A stretch of DNA of 64,000 bases, taken from positions 76,986 to 140,985 of the forward strand of contig NW_005200951.1 of NCBI RefSeq assembly GCF_000372725.1, in the 5' to 3' direction. This document shows positions 49,780 through 61,231 of the stretch, one piece after another (positions within the stretch are counted from its first letter, which is position 1; every line of letters begins with the position of its first letter). The notes beneath the pieces are model-generated. The model was not told the DNA's origin. It saw only the letters and a program-made list of their open reading frames with translations, and made no database searches. The DNA comes from Emiliania huxleyi CCMP1516 (lineage: Eukaryota; Haptophyta; Isochrysidales; Noelaerhabdaceae). Both the position numbers and the translations under genes were made by a program.

Positions 49780-51698
49780 TCACCTCACGCCCGCCTCGAG
49801 TCCCGCCTCGAGCCGCTCGAGGAGCGAGATGTCGCGCCCGCGCTCGAGCCCCTCCTGGGCACGCAGGAGCCACTCCGCCTGCGGGACGAGAAGCAAGTCG
49901 GCGTGAGGGGGGGGGGGGGTGAAATCCGTCTCGCAAAGGCACCCGGTGCGCCTTGAGCCAGCTCGCGTGCGTCTCGGGCGGGAGCACCTACGGACGCTGC
50001 GTCGAGGGCTCCAGTCCGTCTCCGCCCCCTCGACGCACGGGGGGGGGTCCTCTTGGGGACGCACAAAGGCAGAAGACGCGCGTCTCTCGTACGCTGCGCA
50101 GTACACTGGTAAACATGAACNNNNNNNNNNNNNNNNNNNNNNNNNNNNNNNNNNNNNNNNNNNNNNNNNNNNNNNNNNNNNNNNNNNNNNNNNNNNNNNN
50201 NNNNNNNNNNNNNNNNNNNNCCCCCCCCCCCCCCCCCTCCCCGCCCCTCCCCTCCCCCTCGGCGCGCCTTGCCCTTCTGTGCAGCCTCCGCGATCGTGCG
50301 CAGCTCCGAGCAGCCGTCCGCCAGGTTCTCGTACGCAAACATGCCCGAGCCCGCGATGAAGCAGTTGGCGCCCGCATCGGCGCACGCGGCGATCGTCCAG
50401 TCCGCCTTGACGCCGCCGTCCACCTCGATGTCGATGTCGAGGCCGCGGTCGACGATCCAGCCGCGGATCTTCTTGATCTTGTCGACCATCGTCGGGATGT
50501 ACGCCTGGCGGGGAGAGAGTGTGGAGGCTCGCAGCAGAGGGGAGAGAGGGGGGAGAGACCCACGCCACGCACCTGCGCCGGTGAGATCTCGGGTATATCT
50601 CGGGTACATCTCGGGTATCTCGCCCCCCTCTCGGGTCTCTCTCTCGGCCGTATCTCGTGTGCCTGGCCTCCGAAGCCCGGGTTGACGGTCATCACCAGCA
50701 CGTGGTCGCACCTGCGGGCAAAAGAATGAATCATTCGATCCTCTGCCGACCGGCTGCATCTCGGCTGCATCTCGGCTGCATCTCGGCTGCATCTCGGCTG
50801 TGTAGCGCACAGGTCGAGCACATTCTCGATCATCTCCGCCGGCGTGTGCGGGTTGAGCGCGACCGACGGCGAGCCTCCCCCCTCGCGGATCTTGGTGAGC
50901 GTGCGGTGCAGGTGCGTGTTTCCCTCGACGTGCGCGATCACGACACCGGGCTTGCCCGGCTGGTTGGTCGCCGCGGTGTACTCGTCGAGCATCGTCTGGA
51001 TCCGGAAGGGCGAGAGGGTGGCAAGGCGCGGCCGAGCGGGAGGGTAGCGGGGCGTGGGCGGGGCGTGGGCGGGGCAGTAGAGGCGGCGTAGAGACGCGGG
51101 TGACGCGGCCGCTCTGGTGCATTCTACTCTCTCGCACCTCGCAGTTGTACTGCGACACCATCAGCTGCGTCTCAAACTTGACGGTGGTGTACTTTTTGCA
51201 GGCGGCGATGAGCTCCGGGCCGAAGGTCAGGTTCGGCACAAAGTTGCCGTCCATGACGTCGAACTGCGCGTCGCAGGAGGGCGCGGGGCGTCAGAAGCGG
51301 CGGTTGCAGGGTTGCAGGCTTTGACGTTGGAGGCGGGAGGCCAGGGCAGCGGCAGAGCTTCGCACCTGGATACGGTCGACGCCGGCGTCTTCGAGCCGCT
51401 TGCACCTGGACGAAACGCACGTCGTGGAGTCGCTGCTCCTCCGTCGGCAACACCGTGCGCGCGGGCGTACGCATGCTCTGCGCTGCGTGTTGTGCTGTGT
51501 GAGTGCATGCGGAGGAGGAGAAAGGGCTGCTGGCACTCACTCGGCGCCCATGTTGGCCCAGTCGGCCGGAAGGACGGACGGGATGATCTGGACGGGCCTA
51601 GGCTCGCCGTAGAGCATGGCAGGCGCACCCGCACGGCCCTGCGAAACCGGCGAACGCGACACCGAGAAGCCCGAGCTGAAGGCGAGAGTGGAAAGCAT
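49780..51698 (-). CDS. rpe: Ribulose-phosphate 3-epimerase, plastid-type leader, multi-exon
   Basis: Interconverts ribulose-5-P and xylulose-5-P (Calvin cycle/pentose phosphate pathway). ATG 51698 opens MLSTLAFSSGFSVSRSP, a likely targeting leader, then VQIIPSVLPADWANMGAE, CKRLEDAGVDRIQ, DVMDGNFVPNLTFGP, NTHLHRTL, VALNPHTPAEMIE, VLVMTVNPGFGGQ and DIDIEVDGGVKADWTIAACA to about 50270. The metal/catalytic residues in FDVMDG and IEVDGG are kept. Several introns interrupt it, two with CTCGGGTA and CTCGGCTGCA arrays (50582-50655, 50748-50805). The 100-N gap (50121-50220) hides the end. Frames to the left (ASWLKAHRVPLRDG; AEWLLRAQEGLERGRDISLL, stop 49780) could be a C-terminal extension or another gene. 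Confidence 0.8.
50121..50220. other. Assembly gap (100 N)
   Basis: A 100-N run next to a 17-base C tract, the same situation as the gap at 16868 (a G/C homopolymer inside a gene). Confidence 1.
50582..50805. repeat. Two intronic CTCGG arrays in the epimerase gene
   Basis: CTCGGGTA(T/C)A units at 50586-50655 and CTCGGCTGCAT units at 50752-50803, in neighbouring introns. Confidence 0.9.
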
Positions 51699-51882
51699 TG
51701 CTGAGCTATTCAGATTCGGGCACCAGGCGGACACCACTGTTTTTTTTCCTGGTGCCCCCCGACGATGTAAATAGATACCCCGATACGTTCATACCTCACA
51801 AATACACTTGGCAATGTCCCCTCATTCTTTATCGACGTGCTAAGATCGTCATCGCCATCGGTCTCAAGTTAATCGTTGTTGT

Positions 51883-54468
51883 CTAATCGTGATGGGTGGT
51901 GAGGTGTGTGGTGAGCGGGTCGTTGATCCACAGCGTCTCCTCCCGTAGATCGCGGAGGATCGCGTGGATGTGGTTGCCAAAGGGGATGGCGCCCTCAGAG
52001 TTGCCCGCCTGCGGCCGCGTCACCGTGCTCCACTCCACCGAAGAGGTCATCTCGACGAGCAGCTTCCCCACCGCCACGAGGGCAAAGAAGCTGCCCCCGA
52101 GGAGCATCGGCGGGTCGCCCGCGGTGGAGAGAGTCACCAGCGTCCCGGGGCTGGATAGAGCGGTCTCGATGCGCGCGTCGTAAACGTGCGCCGCCTGGAG
52201 AGCGGAGAGGGTCGACGAGGGGTCACTGCTCGGGCGCTGCTCAACAGCCCAGGTCAGCGCCGCCACCTCTCGGGACATGACACTCGTGAAGGAGTAGAGG
52301 CCCTTGTGCAGGTACCACAGCGCCGTCTCGCTGAGCTCGGACACCGGGACGATGGCGTGTGCGTAACCCTCAAGCGACTCGGCGAGCGTGGCAGCAGTCA
52401 GATTGCGGCCGAGCCCAGCGACAAATTGGAACTCGTTCGGGATGCCGGCCTCGGCTGGCATCCGGGGTGGGAACGATGGCTCAGAAAAAGGCCGGAGGTG
52501 GGTTGGGGCGCCGCCTCGCCTGGGAGCGGGTCCTCGCCCAGGAATTGCGAGCCATCCATCTTGGCCCCAGCGTACGTCGCCGCTGGGAGCGCGTCGAAAA
52601 ATGATCGAAAGTGCCGCACGCTCTGCGCCAGGAGCAGCTGCCCCTCGGTCCACTTGGTCATGTACGCCCACTCGCCCCAGCTCGTGCAGAGAGGCTCCGT
52701 TGCAACCCCGCTCGTTTCGCCGTCGCCTTGCATCTCCCAGACGGGGGGCGCCTGCGCTGGAAAGCTGCCGAGCATGAGCGGGGTGGTCTGGACGCGCACG
52801 GTTCCGTCTTCGAGGTACTGCAAGAGAAAATTTACGCTCACGTGGTGGCCCTCGAAGCGCAGCGCGATATCTGTGGGCGGGATAGTGGCAAGGTGGTATC
52901 GTTCTTGGGGCGGCTGCGAGGCAACCCGAGCTCTGCGAGCGGTGACGGCGGCGAGGCTGGTGTGGTGAGCGTATGCGTGGTGGGCGGCGGTGCAGTTGCT
53001 CACTGCTGCCCGGCCTGAAATCGTCCGGGTCCTCGAGGAACAGTGCTAGCGAGTACGAGCAGAACTGGTCGAGCCGCCGCTCGAAGCCTGGCGGCGTGGC
53101 CCACTCCCAGTTAAATCCCATCCCGTCCACGAAGCGGCTGGCGCCCGCGTGCGGCAGCGCCGCGTCCTTTGAGAGCGGCCGCTTGCCCGCGGTCGCGATG
53201 TAGGTCAGTTTTTCCATGTCAGGGATGCCCAGACTGTCGGCTAGGTCCCAGAAGCGTCGGTTGATGCCTGGCGTGTCCGTGTCCAACGTTATGTTCTCTT
53301 CGCGCATCAGCTGCCACATTCGGCTCACGAGGGTCAGATTGCCCTGGCCCGCAAACTCCTCGAGTTCGCCGATGTCTCGCTGTCGATTCATCACCGCCAC
53401 GATGGTGTAGTACCCGCCCTCGGAGAGAGCCGTGCTCAGCAGCGAGTGCATGGCCGCCTTTTGCGCGTATGTCATGTCGCACTGCGCGAGGCCCGGTGCA
53501 GGGCTCCACGCAAAGGCAGCCTATGGGCATGTGATTGCCGTTTGTGGGCCTGTACTGCACCTGCACTCAAGCGGGCCTACGAACGGTGCCGCGAATGGTG
53601 AGACGGCGAGGGCGCCCGTGGTGCGTTCGGTCGATCCGAGGGGCATCACGAGCTGGTCCTTGAGGGCGGGGCTCCCGTCGAAGAGCGCCACGAGGTCGGC
53701 CACTTTATCGTGCACTGCGTTGGCGTACAGGTGAAGCAGCGGGTCGTGGTTGGGACCGGAGGGCGAGGTCTCCACCTCTGAGGGGCAGTCCTCCTCGTCC
53801 AAGCGGCGGCCAGCGGGAGGAGCGAGCATGGCCTTGGTGGCAGCCGACATGGGCGCAAGCCCCCAGATCTCGGGCAGCACGCCGCGGGTCTCCTCCTTGC
53901 GCGAAAAGTGCGTCCAGTCGAGGTCAAGGTGCACGTGCTTTGCCTGTTCCGCCTTGTCTAAAAACTTGCGGGCCACCGAGGAGCGAATCGTGAGCTGCAG
54001 TTGGTCGCCGACGGTGACATGGAGGGACTCGACCGGGTGCTCACGGCGTGTGTCGATTCTGATTGAGACGGAGATGTTTCCAACTTGCGCCGCACCTTCT
54101 CTTTGCATCGAGCTGCCACCAAGCTGAACGGATAGGGCACGGAGGGGCGGCGCTTTGTCCTCGTTGTGGTGAGTGGTGATGTCGGCGCTATGGTTGACGG
54201 CCACAGCCAGTAGCGTCTTTCCACCTCTGACGAGTCGCAGAGCGTGGAGCCACTCGCCATCTGCCAAGTCGTGGCCGGGTGTGTGGCCAGCAGACCCCAT
54301 CACAGCAATATCACCCTGCCGGAAGAGCTCCGTCTCGACGCCCTCGGGCAGCCAGTAGCGTGTTGACACTCCATTGAATGTGGTGATTGGGTCACCGGCC
54401 GAGGTCGGGCAGGCGGCGTGGATCGGGGTCAGGAGAGCAGAGAGGACGAGACCTCGATTTGTGTGCAT
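51883..54468 (-). CDS. Large secreted glycoprotein-like hypothetical, multi-exon
   Basis: ATG 54468 opens MHTNRGLVLSALLTPIHAA, a likely signal peptide. The first frame (TRYWLPEGVETELFRQGDIA, LLAVAVNHSADITTHHNEDK, VGDQLQLTIRSS, DPLLHLYANAVHDKVADLVA) ends at TAG 53521-53523. In the same frame coding resumes (TYAQKAAMHSLLSTALSEGG, YYTIVAVMNRQRDIGELEEF, FNWEWATPPGFERRLDQFCS). Later exons give LRFEGHHVSVNFLLQYLEDG, WGEWAYMTKWTEGQLLLAQS and FGNHIHAILRDLREETLW to a stop at 51883. Several N-glycosylation sequons occur. The TAG would vanish if about 48 nt around 53521-53570 were spliced (GA donor) and is otherwise a nonsense codon. No family was recognised. Confidence 0.6.
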
Positions 54469-54589
54469 GTTGGGTGTGTGTGTGGGGTGAGTATCACACA
54501 ACACTGTGGTTGTGGTTGGAGGTTGTGGTTGGCGATCACGCAAATAGGACGCGCGGTTTCGGCAGACTAACTTCCCTGCCCCTACTTGA

Positions 54590-54805
54590 GCACTTGAGCA
54601 CCGGATAGGGTCGATTCCGCATGGTACGGGACCCCTCGATCGTCTCGCCCTCCCTCACTGGTGTGTTCATTTGGGGGGGTCATTATAACAAACACGGTAC
54701 AGGATCGAGGTGCACGCGCTGCAGAGGCAGTGTCGTCCCCCCTCTCCCCGACCGACGGCGATGGCGGTGTGACCGATCGAGCTACAAGAGGAACTTGTTC
54801 AGCAG
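54590..54805 (-). repeat. Dispersed repeat family DR2, copy 2
   Basis: Reverse-strand counterpart of 27957-28165, sharing GATCGAGGGGTCCCGTACCA, CCTCGATCCTGTACCGTG and TTGTAGCTCGATCGGTCAC. It differs by small indels. Confidence 0.85.
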
Positions 54806-54944
54806 GATCCGAGTTAGACCAGTGCACTACCTCACTGGGCCTGAGACCACCAGAACGCTTCTCGTCACGTCTCGGGTTTGTGGGATCGAACCACTCCGGA
54901 ATGGGCAAGTCCATCGTTCGCTGGATTGTGCCTTTCCCTCACTG

Positions 54945-55110
54945 ATTAATTCCAATTTCCTCCTGTGCAAGAGCGGAGAGGGCTCGGACGGCGCGTGGCG
55001 GGAGAGGGCAGGCATGGAATAGCAGCCATCTGATTAATTGTCAAAATTCCTGTTGTGCAAGAGCGGAGATGGCTCGGACGGGGCGCGCGGCGGGAGAGGG
55101 CAGGGAATGG
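54945..55110. repeat. Two-copy direct repeat of about 87 bp
   Basis: TTAATTnnnAATT...CCTnnTGTGCAAGAGCGGAGAnGG CTCGGACGG...GGCGGGAGAGGGCAGG occurs at 54945-55012 and again at 55033-55104. Confidence 0.8.
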
Positions 55111-55493
55111 GCGCGGGGGAGGGGAGGGGGGGCTCAGCCGTGGAAAAAGCATTAATTAATAATATCAATAAAGAATTATTGCTCGGCCGTTCATGAAGTC
55201 CGAGTCTCTTCTCTTGAAGTCCGTCTCGATCTGGTTCTGGAGGAGACGGGTCAACCCCGTGAGGACCAGTTCACGTACGTTCAAAAACAAATCTCGTACG
55301 TTCACATTGTCGTAGCCGCGGAGAGGATGCTGACCTTAAGCTCTTGGAGCCAACCGTTCGCTTTGGTTTTCCCCCCAAACCATTCGGCCAACTTTTAGCG
55401 AATGCCTTTCTTTTTAGATCACAGATGGCCAACACCACCACCTTACTGGCCGTAAATCGTCCGTCCACCGACCGAGCTCTCTTCTCATCCACG

Positions 55494-56442
55494 ATGGGCA
55501 AGTCCAGGGCGCCCGAGGACAGCGTGATCGACGGGCAGAATGTGAAGCTGGACTACTTCTGGTATGGCGAGACCGACGGCAAGTTCTGGGAGGCCAACTC
55601 CACAAATGGTGTCGTCACTACGCGGTGGGCCGAGCAGTATCCGCTTGATTGCGGGGGCCTAGACGGACGACGGACATTCCCCTTACTTCCTACAGGTGGG
55701 GCACGATCGGAGAAACGGGCCAGTCAAAAGCAAGTAAGAAGTATCGCCCGTACATCAACGGGAAGAAGCTGGCGAGAAAGAAAGGCGCGCCCGCGGCACA
55801 TTTGCACGTGCCTGATTCCGGCCATTCCACCCATCGCACACCCCTGCCCTGCACGCCCGGAACGAGCGACACGCGCTCCCGCAGCTCTCTCCCCGCCGCT
55901 GCTCATCATCGCACGCCCTGCCCCGCAGTGAGCGCGAAGATTGGGGAGGGGTACGTGCAGAAGAAGGGGCTGGGGGCCAAGGGGGCAGCAACCTCGCCGG
56001 TGACCAAGACCATCACAAAGAAGGCGCCGGCGACGCCGGCGACGCCAAAGAAGGCTCCGGCCAAAAAGGCGGCTGGCAGCTACCTCTTCCAGGGCACCGC
56101 CCCGTCCAAAAGCGGTGGCAAGTTCTGGCGGGTGAGGAGGGAAGGGACTCTCCTCAATGCGTGTTGTCTGCTAGTCCCACCGACGCCCCCATCCCCCCCT
56201 TGCCTCCGCGCAGATCAAGGTGGCTGGGAAGAAGTTTACCACGGAGTACGGCAAGGTTGGGAAGGAAAAGGCTGGGTTTCGGAGCTCGACCAAGGAGTTT
56301 GCGACCGCTGCAGTGCGCTCCCCACACACGCCTCAACTTTAATACCTCCACCCACGTCACACACTGGATCTTGCCTCTGCCGTAGGAGGCCACCAAGGAG
56401 GCGGAGAAGCTCATCAAGCGGAAGTCGAAGGACTACTCTTAG
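55494..56442 (+). CDS. WGR-domain protein
   Basis: Small basic protein with two WGR-like modules, the DNA-end/nucleic-acid-binding module of PARP1-3. From ATG 55494 (55425 is an alternative): DGKFWEANSTNGVVTTR joined across intron 55625-55695 (GT-AG) to WGTIGETGQSK; after another intron IGEGYVQKKGLGAKG. Then comes an Ala/Lys/Pro tail like histone H1 (KKAPATPATPKKAPAKKA), and a second module GGKFWR, IKVAGKKFTTEYGKVGKEKA, GFRSSTKEF, EATKEAEKLIKRKSKDYS. The stop is at 56442. No PARP catalytic domain follows. A role in chromatin or DNA repair is inferred. Confidence 0.72.
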
Positions 56443-56967
56443 GGACGACGCGTGGGCGTGCGACGACAAGGCGGGACACGCATGTTCGTATGACTAGATG
56501 TACTCATGGACGTGATGTAATTTATCGTGATTATGTGCATATCTGCAAACGTAATATAAAACGCTGAGGCTGCGCAGGCTGACCCAGGTCGAAGGAAGGC
56601 GCGCGTGAACACATACTGCATGTGCGATAGAGAATCTCAGCTCTCTCTGTTTCGGTTTGCCGGCAAATGCGCGCGGAGGGCCAGCTTCCGGTCGTGCAGC
56701 TGAGTCCTTAGAGAGCAAGAGCAGTCCGTGCACAGGTGCCAAGTACTTTAGCAAGTTGGCAACTAGAGCCAAACGCCAAAGCTGCCCCTCCGACGGCGAC
56801 GCCAAGCTGGAGGGCGCGGGGCCCGGGGCTCTCTCTCGAGTCTCCCGGCGGAGAAGAGATGGGCGTTATAGGCGGGGAAGAGCTCTGAGACTGTCAGACT
56901 GAGAGCGCGTGCCGCGTGGGCGCAGACATTATATAATACATGATGCACACTGCACTAGAGACACTAG
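56443..56967. other. Intergenic, convergent 3' region
   Basis: AT-richer near 56500-56560, as expected for a 3' UTR. No gene was seen. Confidence 0.5.
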
Positions 56968-57851
56968 TCACACACACGGGGCTGGCTGCGCGATATGTTC
57001 ATAGTTTCCGAGACTCGGTGTCTCTCCCCGCCCCTCCGGCCTCAGGTGCGGGGCGATCGCGTGCTTAAACACGCCGGGCAGCGCCGTGCGGTAGTCCAGC
57101 AGCAGCTCCTCGCCCGCCCGCACCTCGCGGGTGGTGCGGTAGGAGTAGAAGCCGCCCTGCCGCGGCGGGCTCGTCGACTGCTCCGGGCGATGCAACTCCA
57201 TGTTGACCGCCTGCGCAGCACTCGTGTGAGTCGGGAGTTGCTCGGATAGAGTCCAGTGGTGGGGCGGGCGCTCGCTGCCTCGTCCGTGTTGGCGTGGTTG
57301 AGAAACCTGGCGCGATGGCGGGGAGCGGCGGTCACGCCACTCTGCGTGGCTCCGCTCCTCCTCCTCTCTCCGTCCGCTCACCAAGAGGCGTCCATCGTGA
57401 CAGTGCCGCACGCGTTGACGGGCACACGGCCGGGAGTCGAATCGTGGAAGGAGAGCACGTGCTCGAGCACCGGCGGAGGCAGCGACTGCAGCTCGTCCGA
57501 CGTGAGCGGGATGCTCTGCTCAGCGCGGCAGAGGTGCGCGTTGGGAGGCACAAACGGGTCCGTCTCTGCCGGAATATCGACGAGGGCGACGACACCAACG
57601 CCGGCCACCCGGCTGGGCGCGAGCCTGACGTAGGAGCGGTGCCGGAGGTGCTCTAGCAGCGCTGCCTTTGCAGCCGCCTCCCGTGCCCGGTGCTCCTCGA
57701 ACTCGCCCTCACGCCACACCGAGTCGTCATCCGGCTCGGCTGGTGGCTGCGACTCAAGAGCGCCAGCTCTGTGGCCGAGGAGATACGCGGCCGCAGCGAC
57801 CGCGGCGTGCGAGAGGGCCGACCGTCGCGCGAGCGAATGCGCCGGACACAT
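56968..57851 (-). CDS. SET-domain protein
   Basis: From ATG 57851, with a short Ala-rich N-terminus: SYVRLAPSRVAGVGVVALVD (first SET strands), SFHDSTPGRVPVNACGTVTM, FLNHANTDEA (NH-S/A motif that binds SAM), VNMEL, YSYRTTREVRAGEELLLDYR (GEE-D-Y motif of the active site), and a tail ending PCV near 56968. Introns are needed after VTMDASW and after NTDEA. The product is a likely protein lysine methyltransferase, possibly of the plastid/SETD6 kind. No pre-SET or post-SET Cys clusters are seen. The start is supported by an upstream stop-rich region. Confidence 0.72.
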
Positions 57852-58029
57852 TTGTTTACTCGAGTTCTCGAGGTTCTCGAGGTGGATATCCTTTGGCCGC
57901 GTTGGGTAGCGAGGATTGGTGTGACGCGATCCACGCCAGGCGTGTTCTGGCGGCCGACCGTCAGCGAGCCGTCTTACCAGGTCCAGGTCCCTAGCTAGTT
58001 CGCACAGTGCTGTGAATACGACGGGTTGT

Positions 58030-58871
58030 GCGTTTACGTGAATACGACGCCAAGGAGGCGGCTGGTGAGACAGTCACCATCGGTAAGCGGAAGGGCGACC
58101 AGCTTGCTAACGGATCGAAGGACATTCCGTGCGAGCACGCACAACATTCGTCACAACGGCACCATGTATGCGGCGGCCAACATGGTCCGTGCACGAGCCT
58201 GCGGCAAGCTCGTGCTCGGTGACAAGGCGAACCCTCAGACGACTTTCCATCTCAACGAGGGGCACGTCACCGACATGTGCGAGATCGGCGGGGACCTGCA
58301 GTCCCAGCGCGATGTCCACTACGAAGTCAAGGTGCCTAGCGCCCTCACAAAGACGAGGCAGGCTGGGCAGGGCTCGGCGGCACACGGCGGATGCTGTGCG
58401 TCACTCTGGGCCACAAGTTTGTTGGTTTCGGCAACACCCTCGACCAAACCTTGCTCAAGGTTCTTGGGTGCAAAGAGCGCGGCCACAAGTCACAGGGCCC
58501 GCTCGTCCATGCGACCGGTAAAGGCTGGGTCAAAGGGCACAAGGGACAGTACTACGACGCGCTCAATGTCAAGAACGGAATCGTCAAAATTTGTCTCGTC
58601 GAAAGCCAGGGCGGCATTGCGCCGCCGACCAAGAGAATCATCTTCAACTTCGCCAAAGAGGTCGGCAGCCCGAGCGCCGTTCGACCGCACCGACTACGGC
58701 ACAGCCTCCGGCAGCGCCCGGGGCTTTGTCCAGCACCACTCGCAACAGCTCTCGCGCGCCGCCGTCTGTGGCGACGCGCAAAACATCAACAACGCTGCTC
58801 GCAACATGCGTGTCGCGCACTCATTCATGACCGGTCTCAATGCCCCACCCCCCTGCGCGCGGGCCTTCTAG
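58030..58871 (+). mobile_element. Repetitive mobile-type ORF, degraded, class unassigned
   Basis: Reading-frame pieces such as EVKVPSALTK, GHKFVGFGNT, HATGKGWVKGHKGQYYDALN, LVESQGGIAPP and DRTDYGTASG resemble a repetitive protein family I associate with mobile DNA in microalgae (recollection, not a search result). The coding sequence is broken in about two places and lies next to no other element part. Classification as retroelement or DNA element is not possible from this window. Confidence 0.45.
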
Positions 58872-59549
58872 GCCCGCGGGTAGTCTCCCCCCATTCCCAG
58901 GGCCTCCAGGGCTCGCACCTCAACCTCTCACAGACCAGCGCACAGCGCCATAGGACGTATTTTCTTCTCAATAACAAGGCTGTGAATCGAGCGGCAACCA
59001 ACAGCTCTCAGGACCCCCCAGTGCTGGGGTGCTGCCAGCAACCAACCAACTCACCGGCGAGCGGAGCGAGCCGAAGAGCTGGGGCCGAATTGGCGCTGTG
59101 AACGTCGTTTGTTTGAATCGATGTTTCGGCGGGCACGTCGCACCTACGTGGCGCGGGCCGCCAGGGGCCCGGCAGCAGGGCGCCCCCGCGCGGATGCCGA
59201 CGAGGATCACGGTGCGCTATCTGGGCTCGGAGGTCGGTAGGCAAAAAGGGCGAACCACGTACCGGTACCCGAACAAGCATGATCCAGAGAACGGGGCATT
59301 GCACCTACATAGTGCGGGACCTGGGGCAGCAACCAACAACCTGGATGGGGACGGGGTGCTGCGCAACCGACGCCAACCAGCAGCGTTCACAGCACAGTGC
59401 GAAACTAGGGTTGCAACCTGGGTAATAAAAGACGGCTCGCTGGGTGTGGACATCGCGAGAGAAAGAAATTGCGGCGCCGCTGCGAACATTTGTTTTTCAT
59501 TACGATATATCGATGCCTAGTAACCCCTCCTCCCACACGCACGCGCGCG
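58872..59549. other. Intergenic, no gene seen
   Basis: Includes a diverged GGCAGCAACCAACA-type direct repeat (58998, 59033, 59325). No coding signal. Confidence 0.5.
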
Positions 59550-61231
59550 CTAGCGGACACTCACGTACTCCACTCCATCCGCGAGGCCCACGTCGTGGCA
59601 CACGCCGCACAAATCGTACTCGCACCCGGCGGCGCAGTGCCACATCGAGCGGCACCCCTGCTCCTCGAGCTCGCGCCTGTGTTCACAGCGTGAGGAGGCG
59701 CCACCCGGCTCGCTGCGGCGCACCCTGTGCAGCCTCGAGTCGCCGCAAGCGTCGCACGAGTAGGAGCCCTCCTCGGGCGGGTAGAGCAGGTCCATGGTTG
59801 CGACGCTGCACTCGACGAGCCGGTGCGCGGCGGCGGGGCAGATCTGTCGGTAGAAGAGGATGAGCGAGTAGCGCGCCGCCGATCCCTGCACACGAGCGAC
59901 AGCGTGACAACTCCGGGGTGTGAACAGCGCCTGTGTTGCCGGCCTGGGGTTGTGCTTTTCTGTGAACAGCGCCTCTTCACACAATCGGGTGTGACAAGTC
60001 CGCCTCACCTGCACGCGAGTGACAGCGTGGAGCAGCGTCGAAGCGTGCAGCGTCGCCGTGCCCTCGGCGCGGTCACACCGCACAACCTCGCCGCCCACGA
60101 TGGCGAGCAGTGCGCCTCCCTCGAGGCCTGCTCACACTTGAGCCGTGAAGAGACGCCGTTCAAGCCCACGGCAGTGCGCCTCCCTCGAAGCCCTGGTCGT
60201 CGGACAGCGCGACGTTCATCGTGAGGGAGGAGCGGTCGAAGTGGAAGCCGACCTACTCACCGCCAGAGGTGTGACCGGGCGCTCGTCACACTCACACGAC
60301 CGGTCGAAGTGGAAGCCGACGACCCACGGCCGCGTGGCGGCGCTGTACCGCCGGACGAAGATCTCGTGCGGCTCCTCGGTGAGCGGGTGCGGCGAGGCGG
60401 CGATGCCTGCCGCGCTCGCGGCGGCGGCGGCGGCGGCGGGGCGCAGCGGCGACTGAAGCTCGGCATGCGCCTGCGGGGGCGAGAGGCCGCCGTCAGAGCT
60501 CCGAGAATGCCGCATGGGAGCGCTGCGACACGGCGCTGGAGGAGTGTCTTGTGCTGTGTGTCTGTGAGTGTGACCCGTGTCCGTCGCGTTGGCGGCCTCT
60601 TCAAAGCCCAAGAGGCTGAGTTCTCGGAGCTGTCTCGGAAGCGTCTCGGAAGTGTCTCGGAGCTGTCTTGGAACCGCCCCGGACGTGTCTCGGCATGCGC
60701 CTCGGCGGCGAGAAAGTTGAGCCGCGCAAAGGCGTCCACGCCGACAAGCTCTTCGAAGTCGGCGCTGGTGAGCGTGAGTTGGTACTCGAGTAGGCCGTCG
60801 ACTGAGTCGAGCGTCTCCATCGAGGCTGCGTCCACCGCGTTGCGCAGCGCCGCGCACTGAGCGAGGTCGAGGCTCGCGGGAACACGGCGCGCGGCGGCGC
60901 TGGCGCGGCGAGACGCCCAGTCATGCCGCGAGCCGCCCAGGTCGAGGGCGTCGAGCAGCTCGGCCGCGTCGACGCTGCGGACGGGGTGGCGTGTGGTGAG
61001 ATGAACGGGCAGTGGATAGAGAGCTGTGGTGAGGCCAATGGTGAGATGAACGGGCAGTGCCTCCACAGGTAAAGTCCTGTCCACTATCTGTCAAGGCTGG
61101 GTGGTGGGCATCTCTGGACTGTGTGTCGACTTTGCCGGGTCGCAATTGTCCACAAGCAGAGCGCGGATGACGGGCGCCAGCGGCGTGTCGGTCTGTCGAT
61201 GGAGCACTGCCGCCAGGAACGAGTCGCTCAT
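59550..61231 (-). CDS. 2-oxoglutarate/Fe(II)-dependent oxygenase with C-terminal Cys-rich zinc finger
   Basis: From ATG 61231: MSDSFLAAVLHRQTDTPLAP, VDAAELLDALDLGG, LTLTSADFEELVGVDAFARL, then EEPHEIFVRRYSAATRPWV, VGFHFDRSSLTMNVALSDDQ (HxD metal ligands), LEGGALLAIVGGEVVRC, LHASTLLHAVTRVQ (distal His), and SAARYSLILFYR (2OG-binding Arg). The order fits P4H/PHD-type oxygenases. The C-terminus CDACGD...CRSMWHCAAGCEYDLC resembles a ZZ or C1-like zinc finger; the stop is near 59550. Introns 60700-60471 (GC), 60320-60253 (GT), 60191-60128 (GC) and 60008-59886 (GT) each equal the spacing of duplicated exon borders. The substrate is unknown; protein prolyl/lysyl or free amino-acid hydroxylation are options. 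Confidence 0.78.
60605..60690. repeat. Intronic GTCTCGGAAG repeat
   Basis: Units (CTGTCTCGGA, GCGTCTCGGA, GTGTCTCGGA) fill part of intron 60700-60471. Confidence 0.85.

Noticed and set aside
54770-54905. tRNA-like boxes (GGTTCGATCCC on the minus strand; AGTGAGGTAGTGCACTGG-like segment)
   Set aside because: The two boxes are in the wrong order and spacing for a cloverleaf, and no acceptor stem pairs; kept only as part of the DR2 surroundings.
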